From contig CAJXMS010000047.1 in the NCBI GenBank assembly GCA_913056475.1, positions 1-11,620 on the forward strand: 11,620 nucleotides of DNA. The letters are read 5' to 3'. The notes under the pieces are model-generated. The model worked only from the letters and a program-made list of their open reading frames with translations, was not told the origin of the DNA and ran no database searches. Origin of the DNA: an uncultured Bacteroidota bacterium (GTDB lineage: Bacteria > Bacteroidota > Bacteroidia > Flavobacteriales > Schleiferiaceae). This document shows, one piece after another, positions 7,057 to 11,620 of this stretch (position 1 is its first letter; every line of letters starts with the position of its first letter). A program made the position numbers and the translations under genes.

Positions 7057-8202
7057 ATGGCGTCATGGCTTCTTTCTTTTGCGGCTTTTCTTATGCTGGG
7101 TTATGCGTTGCTGGCCTGGCTCCTCTGGCGCGGGCTTCAGCGCTTGTCTAGCACGCCCGTAGAAGGGCCAACCGGGGAAACGCCTTTTAGCATCTTAATA
7201 CCCTGCCGGGACGATACCGCCCCGCTCAAACATACGCTCGCCCAGCTTCCTGCGGCCTGCGCGGGCAGTTTCGCGGCGTGGGAAGTATTGGTCATAAATG
7301 ATCACTCTCGTCCGGATGAGAGCAAGGCCCTGGAAAGCTTATTGGCTTCCTATCCTTCCCATTTCCGCCTTATTAGGCACCGGGGGCAAGCGGGAAAGAA
7401 AGCGGCCCTGCAAACGGGTTTAGCGCATGCCCGCTATGAACTTATTGTGCAAACGGATGCGGACACCCGGCTAGACCGGGGGGCGCTGGTAAAGCTTCTG
7501 GCGTCTTTTAGCGCGAGCAAAACCGCTTTCGCCTTTGGGGTGGTCCGCATGCTACCCGCTGGGTCCCTGGCCGGGCGCTTTGCGGCGCTTGAGTACCTAA
7601 GCTTGCAAATGAGCGGCCAGGCCCTGGCGGCCACGGGCCGGCCCTACATGGGCAGCGCCGCCAATATGGCTTATCGAAAATCCCGGGTGCAGGGCCTGGC
7701 TCTGCCCGGGGAACATTGGCAAAGTGGGGACGATGTCTTTCTGATGCAGGCCCTCCATCGGGAAACCCCGGGTAGCGTCCGAGCGGTTTTATCCGCGGGA
7801 GCTACCACTCCGTCCCCCGCGACCTGGGGCGCGTTTTTTCGCCAGCGGATCCGTTGGGGAGGGAAGGCGGTTGCTTATCCGCTGGTGGGGAGCCGATTGC
7901 TGGCTGCGGGGGTGGCTTTGCATAGCTGGGGGATAAGCCTCTTGTGGGTCCTGGCGCTCATTTGGCCGCAGGCCGCCTTCTACGCGCTCCTGGTGCACGG
8001 AAGCAACGCCGCCCTGGATGCCCCTTTGCTAGGGCGCTATGCCCGGGCTACCCAGCAGCGGGGGCTTTTGCGCGATTACGCTTGGGTGGCCGGGCTCTAT
8101 CCGTTTTACATTCTTTTGGTAACGGGTCTTATGGCCTTGCCATTTCGCTGGCGATGGAAGGGGAATGCGCTCAAAGAGGCCTCGCTTAGCGGGGAGTCCT
8201 AA
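7057..8202 (+). CDS. Membrane-bound family 2 glycosyltransferase
   Basis: This 381-residue protein has an N-terminal membrane helix (4-24) and then a cytoplasmic GT-A domain beginning PFSILIPCRDD (43-53). Visible motifs are VINDHS with D82, QTDADT with the metal-binding DxD at D134-D136, SGDDVFL with the acceptor-site acids D225-D226, and FRQRIRW (261-267), the QxxRW motif that in processive GT2 enzymes holds the growing chain. Two or three C-terminal membrane segments follow (about 279-318 and 342-362). This layout is that of GT2 enzymes making or extending surface polysaccharide or glycolipid from a nucleotide sugar; donor and acceptor cannot be told. It diverges from ruvC by 32 bases. An alternative ATG at 7093 would cut into the first membrane helix. 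The stop overlaps the end of the converging channel gene by 17 bases. No sugar-pathway genes are nearby, so it looks like a stand-alone enzyme. Confidence 0.9.
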   Translation: MASWLLSFAAFLMLGYALLAWLLWRGLQRLSSTPVEGPTGETPFSILIPCRDDTAPLKHTLAQLPAACAGSFAAWEVLVINDHSRPDESKALESLLASYPSHFRLIRHRGQAGKKAALQTGLAHARYELIVQTDADTRLDRGALVKLLASFSASKTAFAFGVVRMLPAGSLAGRFAALEYLSLQMSGQALAATGRPYMGSAANMAYRKSRVQGLALPGEHWQSGDDVFLMQALHRETPGSVRAVLSAGATTPSPATWGAFFRQRIRWGGKAVAYPLVGSRLLAAGVALHSWGISLLWVLALIWPQAAFYALLVHGSNAALDAPLLGRYARATQQRGLLRDYAWVAGLYPFYILLVTGLMALPFRWRWKGNALKEASLSGES

Positions 8203-9454
8203 GCTCTTTGAGGTCCCGGCCGGAGGGGTTTTGGAAGAGACGCAGGTCGAAGTATTCCACGGCGGCCAGGAGGTGGTCCATAAGGTCGCTTTGGATGGCC
8301 TCATAATTTACCCAGTTAATATCGGTACTGAAGCAATAAACTTGCAAGGGTAGGCCCCGGTCGGTGGGCTCGAGCTGGCGCACCATGATGGTTTCCTGTT
8401 GGGAGATTTGGGGGTGCTGCTGCAGGTAGGCGAGCACATACTGGCGGAATACGCCGATGTTGGTCAAATTTCGTCCGTTGATGAGGGCGCTTTTGTCTAT
8501 CTTTCGGTTTTGGTTGTCGGCCTCTATCTCCTGCTGGCGTTGTTCTAAATAGGGACGCACGCGCTCGTAGCGCCGGAAGCGCTGGTACATTTCGGGGTCT
8601 ATAAAATCGATGGAATTGAGGTCGATATGCAGGGAGCGCATGATACGGCGTATGCCCAGGGACTGCATGCCCCGCCAGTTGCGAAAGCTATCGGCAATAA
8701 AGGCATAGGTGGGTACGGTGGTAATGGTTTTATCAAAATTGCGCACCTTCACGGTGGTGAGGTTAATGGCGATCACGTCTCCATCGGCCCCGTATTTGTC
8801 CATGCTTACCCAGTCGCCCAGGCGGAGGATGTCATTGCTGGCTATCTGGATACTGGCCACAAAACCGAGGATGGTATCGCGGAAAATGAGAAGGATCACG
8901 GCGGTGGCGGCCCCGAAGGTGGTCAGGACGGCCACGGCGCTGCGGCCTACGAGCGTGGAGATGATAAATACGGCCGCGGTGATATAGACCACAATGAGGC
9001 CTACCTGAACGTAACTGCTGACGGGTTTGCCTTGCAGGCGGCTGCTTTGCAGGCCGATGGTCTCCAGGGCACGGAAGAATTTTTGGATGACCTGCACGAT
9101 GACGATGATCAGGTATACGATGAGCAGCTGCTGGAGGAATTGGAGTTCCAGGCCCGTTTGCTCAAACACCACCGGAAGCCCGTAGTAAAATACCAGGGTG
9201 GGCAAGAGGTGGGCCAGCGATTGGAAGACCTTTTTTTCCAGGAAGATATCATCGTAGGCATTTTCGGAGCGCTGTACGTAGCGGCTCACAAAGAGCAGGA
9301 TAACCCGCCGGGCTACGAGGTCCAGGAGCAGGGCCAGGAGGGCCAGCAGGAGCAGGTCTATGCCCAGGCTGGCGTAAGGAATATACTGGGGCTGAAGGTG
9401 GGCGGCGCGAAGCCATTGCTCCGTCCAGTGGGAAAATTGTGCGCTGAATATCAT
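8186..9454 (-). CDS. ybdG: Mechanosensitive ion channel, YbdG type (MscS superfamily)
   Basis: This 422-residue protein has about five membrane segments. The MscS pore helix and beta domain follow: VLTTFGAATAVILLIFRDTILGFVASIQ, then NDILRLGDWV, then KYGADGDVIAINLTTVKVRNFD and TTVPTYAFIADSFRNWRGM. The run GADGxVxxINLTTVKVRNFD, the later TNIGVFRQYV, MVRQL and GLPLQVYCF segments, and the total length recall E. coli YbdG (about 415 residues), a miniconductance channel that opens under membrane tension during osmotic downshift. ATG 9454 (MIFSAQFSHW) is preferred; an in-frame ATG at 9496 would add 14 residues rich in Cys, Ser and Tyr. A TAnnTTTG-like box (9459-9466) supports 9454. The gene is convergent with the glycosyltransferase, with a 17-base overlap of the two 3' ends. 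It lies downstream of the DUF4249 gene but is probably separately transcribed. Confidence 0.93.
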   Translation of the reverse strand: MIFSAQFSHWTEQWLRAAHLQPQYIPYASLGIDLLLLALLALLLDLVARRVILLFVSRYVQRSENAYDDIFLEKKVFQSLAHLLPTLVFYYGLPVVFEQTGLELQFLQQLLIVYLIIVIVQVIQKFFRALETIGLQSSRLQGKPVSSYVQVGLIVVYITAAVFIISTLVGRSAVAVLTTFGAATAVILLIFRDTILGFVASIQIASNDILRLGDWVSMDKYGADGDVIAINLTTVKVRNFDKTITTVPTYAFIADSFRNWRGMQSLGIRRIMRSLHIDLNSIDFIDPEMYQRFRRYERVRPYLEQRQQEIEADNQNRKIDKSALINGRNLTNIGVFRQYVLAYLQQHPQISQQETIMVRQLEPTDRGLPLQVYCFSTDINWVNYEAIQSDLMDHLLAAVEYFDLRLFQNPSGRDLKELRTPR

Positions 9455-9458
9455 GGTG

Positions 9459-9466
9459 TAAAGGTA
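9459..9466 (-). promoter_or_regulatory. Probable ybdG promoter, -7 box
   Basis: Minus-strand TACCTTTA matches TAnnTTTG at all but the last base, ends 4 bases before ATG 9454 and is followed by CACC, a run often seen after this box in Bacteroidota as I recall. A CTTG lies upstream (9480-9483) with about 13 bases of spacing, shorter than ideal. It predicts a leaderless or near-leaderless mRNA. Confidence 0.4.
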
Positions 9467-9491
9467 CAATGCTAGCGGGCAAGACGAATAG

Positions 9492-9517
9492 CACATTTGG
9501 CCGCCAGGCCGCTAAAG
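9492..9517 (-). repeat. 3'-end hairpin element, copy 2 (after the DUF4249 gene)
   Basis: Read on the minus strand: CTTTA, extra GC, GGCC, loop TGGC, GGCC, AAATGTG. Compared with 6439-6462 it has one substitution in the loop (C to G) and a 2-base insertion at the bulge, with both stem arms unchanged. It starts 9 bases after the DUF4249 stop codon, in the same orientation relative to its upstream gene as copy 1. Confidence 0.55.
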
Positions 9518-9536
9518 AAAGCCGCCCTAGGGGCGG
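9514..9536 (-). terminator. Probable terminator of the receptor/DUF4249 operon
   Basis: On the minus strand CCGCCC, loop CTA, GGGCGG (9522-9536) form a 6-bp all-GC stem, followed by CTTTCTTT (9521-9514). The stem includes the stop codon of the DUF4249 gene. The interrupted U-tract makes it weaker than the 5490-5523 terminator. It merges directly into the 3'-end repeat element. Confidence 0.5.
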
Positions 9537-10402
9537 TAAATGACCTGGGCGCTGCTTAGGGCGGACGCTCGGAAGTAACCAAAGGCGTACTGGCTGGTAT
9601 CCCGGGTGTGGCGAACATTCCCGAGGATCAGGGCGGGGGCGGCATCGAAAGGGGTGCCTACGTTGATCTGTTCGCTGAGCACCTGGAGGAAATCGTAGTA
9701 ATTAGGGGTGATGGACTCCAGGCGTGTGCTGAAGGTGTCCGGGTCCGCGTGGCGAGGCGGCCTATCGAAGGGGCCGTAAAGCCCCAAGGGGGGCACCAGG
9801 CCGCTGCCAAAGTAAAAGCCGTCTACGCCTTCGTCTTCGAGGGCAAAGATGTCGCGCTGAAATACGCTGTCGTTGAGGCTACGGGTTACGTTGAGGTGAT
9901 CACCGGGCCCGGGGCGTTCTTGAAAATAGCCCAGGGCATAAGCGCCGGCTTGGATAGCGGGCGGCTGGGTGTTGCGGTCCAGGCGCCGGATATTGATAGA
10001 GTCCAGGGTGGGGACGGGGCGCAGGGTTTCGAGTTGTGATTCCCAGGTACCCGCTACGCCGGGAGGCCCGTTGGGAACAGTGAGCCGGAGGCGGTAGCGC
10101 CGGCCGGGCTGGCCGGTAAAAGGGGCGCGATAGAGGCCGGCGGTGTCTTGATTTTCGCGGAGCTGGGCTACGGTATCGCCGTTTTCGAGGAGGTATACCC
10201 GGGCATCGGAAATCCGCGGGGTACTACCTTGGGCAAAATAGGCATCGGTGGTACTGAGGATTACCTGGGCGGGCTGCTGATCGGTTACCCAGCCATCTAC
10301 CACCAGCTGAGGCTCGCTTTCGGGGACTTCGAGTTCGACCACGTCCTGGCAGGAGAGCAGGGGCAAAAGTCCCAGCAGGGCTATTATGGAGCTGCGATTC
10401 AT
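9527..10402 (-). CDS. DUF4249 family lipoprotein
   Basis: This 291-residue protein has a lipoprotein signal (MNRSSIIALLGLLPLLSC) with lipobox LLSC; C18 would be the lipidated residue. Next comes the DUF4249 opening: DVVELEVPESEPQLVVDGWV, then PAQVILSTTDAYF and ISDARVYLLENGD, a beta-sandwich-like start. The hallmark arrangement is an 'epqLVVdGwvtd' strand after an acidic linker, followed by 'i.dA.V.l'. No enzymatic motif is visible. Family knowledge: DUF4249 proteins are Bacteroidota lipoproteins almost always encoded next to TonB-dependent receptors, and their function is not established. It starts 3 bases after the receptor stop, so they are co-transcribed. By analogy with SusD, RagB and BtuG lipoproteins it may sit on the outer face of the receptor and capture ligand; that is inference. 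Start codon ATG 10402 fits the signal peptide. Confidence 0.9.
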   Translation of the reverse strand: MNRSSIIALLGLLPLLSCQDVVELEVPESEPQLVVDGWVTDQQPAQVILSTTDAYFAQGSTPRISDARVYLLENGDTVAQLRENQDTAGLYRAPFTGQPGRRYRLRLTVPNGPPGVAGTWESQLETLRPVPTLDSINIRRLDRNTQPPAIQAGAYALGYFQERPGPGDHLNVTRSLNDSVFQRDIFALEDEGVDGFYFGSGLVPPLGLYGPFDRPPRHADPDTFSTRLESITPNYYDFLQVLSEQINVGTPFDAAPALILGNVRHTRDTSQYAFGYFRASALSSAQVIYRP

Positions 10403-10405
10403 AGC

Positions 10406-11620
10406 TTAAAATTCAAAATTCCAGGTGACGAAGGGGATGATGGTGGCGAAAATGGATAGGCGAACGGCTTGGGTTTCAAAAGAGCCGCCTTGCGCGGTTT
10501 GTTCGAAAAATACGGAGTAAGGATTGCGCCGCGCGTAGAGGTTGTACACGCCAAAGGACCAGGAGCTCTGGAACTTTTTATCCGCTTGTTGGGGCGGGTC
10601 GTAGGAGGCCGAGAGGTCCAGGCGGTGGTAGTCGGGGATGCGGTAGCTATTGCGATCCCGGTAAATGGGCACCGAGAAGCTGCCGTACTGAAAGCGGCCT
10701 TCGGGGGGCGTAATGGGGCGGCCGGTTTGGTAGGCAAAGTTGGTACTGATGCTCCATTTAGGAGTGAGCTGATAGCTAAGGACCAGGGAAAGGTCGTGCC
10801 GTTTGTCGTAGTTGGCCGGGTACCATTCGCCGGCGTTGATGGCTACGGTAGGGTCATTGGCGCGGACGCGATTTTCCGTTTTAGAAAGGGTGTAGCTAAA
10901 CCAGCCGGTGAGGCGGCCCTTGTTTTTGCGAAAGAGCAGCTCCAGCCCGTAAGACCGGCCTATGCCGCTCAGCAGTTCCGTTTCGATGGACTCGTTAAAG
11001 ATAAGATCGGCCCCGTTGCGGTAATCTACTATATTGTCAAAGGTTTTGTAATAACCTTCCAGGGAAGCTTCGTAGGTATTTTGCTGGAAGTTGCGGAAAT
11101 AACCCAGGGCCACCTGATTTACCGTAGCGGGCTGAATATATTCTCCGGCGGGCCGGTAAATGTCTACCGGGGTAGGGGAGGTGGTATTGCTGATGAGGTG
11201 GATATACTGCCGGGTACGGTTATAACTGGCCTTAATGCTTTCGGTCTCATTGAGCAGGTAATTGACGGAAAAGCGAGGCTCCAGGCCTGCCCAGCCATCG
11301 TAGGCCTGGATAAGCTCGCCACTTGCGTAGGAGAGGGTATCATTGCGATTTTCGTTGGTCGGAAGTTGCGGATTGGCGTAGTTATACACCTGCCGGGCCC
11401 CCAGGTTGTAAAAACTGGAGTAGCGCAGTCCATAGCGAAACTTCCAGCGCTGGCCGGGCTCCCATTCGTGTTCCAGGTATGCCGCGGGCTCCAGGGCGTA
11501 GGCATCTTGCAGCTCCGTTTCTACGCTGCCCGTTATTTTACCCGGTTCAAAGTGGTAGTAAATGCCCTCCAGGCCCCAGTGCAGGGTGCTGTTTTCGGCC
11601 AGGTAATAGCTCCATTGGTT
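10406..11620 (-). CDS. TonB-dependent receptor, C-terminal part (5' end outside window)
   Basis: The frame is open to the window edge, giving 404 residues of outer-membrane barrel. It reads in as NQWSYYLAENSTLHWGLEG; the GTG at 11389 is an internal Val codon, not a start. Barrel strands are evident: ESIKASYNRTRQYIHLISNT, NQVALGYFRNFQQNTYEASLE, GIGRSYGLELLFRKNKGRLTG, WFSYTLSKTENR, DKRHDLSLVLSYQLTPKWSIS and FAYQTGRPIT. The segment IPDYHRLDLSASY, then WSFGVYNLYARRNPYSVFF, then FVTWNFEF at the end is typical of CarboxypepD_reg/Plug receptors that accompany DUF4249 lipoproteins. The final Phe suits BAM recognition. The plug and TonB box lie outside. Substrate unknown. It heads the two-gene operon with the lipoprotein gene. 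Confidence 0.93.
   Translation of the reverse strand, partial: NQWSYYLAENSTLHWGLEGIYYHFEPGKITGSVETELQDAYALEPAAYLEHEWEPGQRWKFRYGLRYSSFYNLGARQVYNYANPQLPTNENRNDTLSYASGELIQAYDGWAGLEPRFSVNYLLNETESIKASYNRTRQYIHLISNTTSPTPVDIYRPAGEYIQPATVNQVALGYFRNFQQNTYEASLEGYYKTFDNIVDYRNGADLIFNESIETELLSGIGRSYGLELLFRKNKGRLTGWFSYTLSKTENRVRANDPTVAINAGEWYPANYDKRHDLSLVLSYQLTPKWSISTNFAYQTGRPITPPEGRFQYGSFSVPIYRDRNSYRIPDYHRLDLSASYDPPQQADKKFQSSWSFGVYNLYARRNPYSVFFEQTAQGGSFETQAVRLSIFATIIPFVTWNFEF

Noticed and set aside
7025..7066. Upstream ATG (7066) for ruvC adding 14 residues
   Set aside because: The added residues (MTPSGQKYCIICDG) precede the conserved RuvC start, do not resemble family N-termini, and would overlap the divergent gene's start.
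8627..9475. 282-residue open frame on the plus strand antisense to ybdG
   Set aside because: It lies wholly opposite a clear YbdG channel gene. Its product is low-complexity Gly/Asp/Glu/Gln-rich with no recognisable domain, as expected from the complement of biased GC-rich codons.
9455..9496. Upstream ATG (9496) for ybdG
   Set aside because: It adds a Cys/Ser/Tyr-rich stretch unlike the family and would place the probable promoter box inside the coding region.
9608..10039. 143-residue plus-strand open frame opposite the DUF4249 gene
   Set aside because: The DUF4249 frame has a lipoprotein signal and family motifs; this one has neither.
11164..11505. Minus-strand open frame overlapping the right-hand receptor in another frame
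   Set aside because: The receptor frame is open through the same bases with continuous barrel strands; this is a frame-shifted shadow.
1..11620. CRISPR array, tRNA genes, insertion sequences, attachment sites or prophage
   Set aside because: I saw no regularly spaced repeats, cloverleaf-like segments with CCA-type ends, transposase motifs or terminal inverted repeats in the window.

Overview
The window looks like a chromosomal piece of a GC-rich member of the Bacteroidota, possibly Saprospiria or a related class (the class is a guess). The grounds are a PorV/PorQ-family outer-membrane protein beside a large secreted protein with a type IX secretion (T9SS)-like C-terminus, two TonB-dependent receptors of the CarboxypepD_reg/Plug type, a DUF4249 lipoprotein, and promoter boxes of the Bacteroidota form TAnnTTTG in place of sigma70 -35/-10 elements. 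No tRNA, rRNA, insertion sequence, phage gene or CRISPR array is visible. Genes are tightly packed and no gene-free stretch exceeds about 115 bases.

Left block (2-5431, + strand): an apparent three-gene operon. It holds the last 81 residues of a TonB-dependent receptor, a 1364-residue secreted protein of a widespread but functionally uncharacterised Bacteroidota family, and a 346-residue PorV/PorQ-family barrel. Gaps are 27 and 21 bases. The arrangement suggests a cell-surface assembly in which the PorV-like protein handles the large protein after T9SS export and the receptor energises or anchors it. This block is the best candidate for an undescribed system. A GC hairpin and then a strong intrinsic terminator (5490-5523) close it.

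Middle block (5476-9454): housekeeping genes. greA and a HIT-family hydrolase gene form a + strand pair with a promoter (5476-5483) directly upstream of the terminator hairpin, so that hairpin also sits at the very 5' end of the greA transcript. ruvC (- strand) converges on the HIT gene and diverges from a membrane GT2 glycosyltransferase with only 32 bases between start codons. The glycosyltransferase and a YbdG-type mechanosensitive channel gene overlap tail to tail by 17 bases.

Right block (9527-11620, - strand): a TonB-dependent receptor (C-terminal 404 residues, cut by the window end) followed 3 bases later by a DUF4249 lipoprotein, a standard Bacteroidota receptor/lipoprotein pair.

Unexpected non-coding structure: a short near-identical hairpin element lies just after the stop codons of the HIT gene (6439-6462) and the DUF4249 gene (9492-9517), in the same orientation relative to each upstream gene. 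Several genes also have a TAnnTTTG-like box only 4-7 bases before the start codon, which predicts leaderless or near-leaderless mRNAs.
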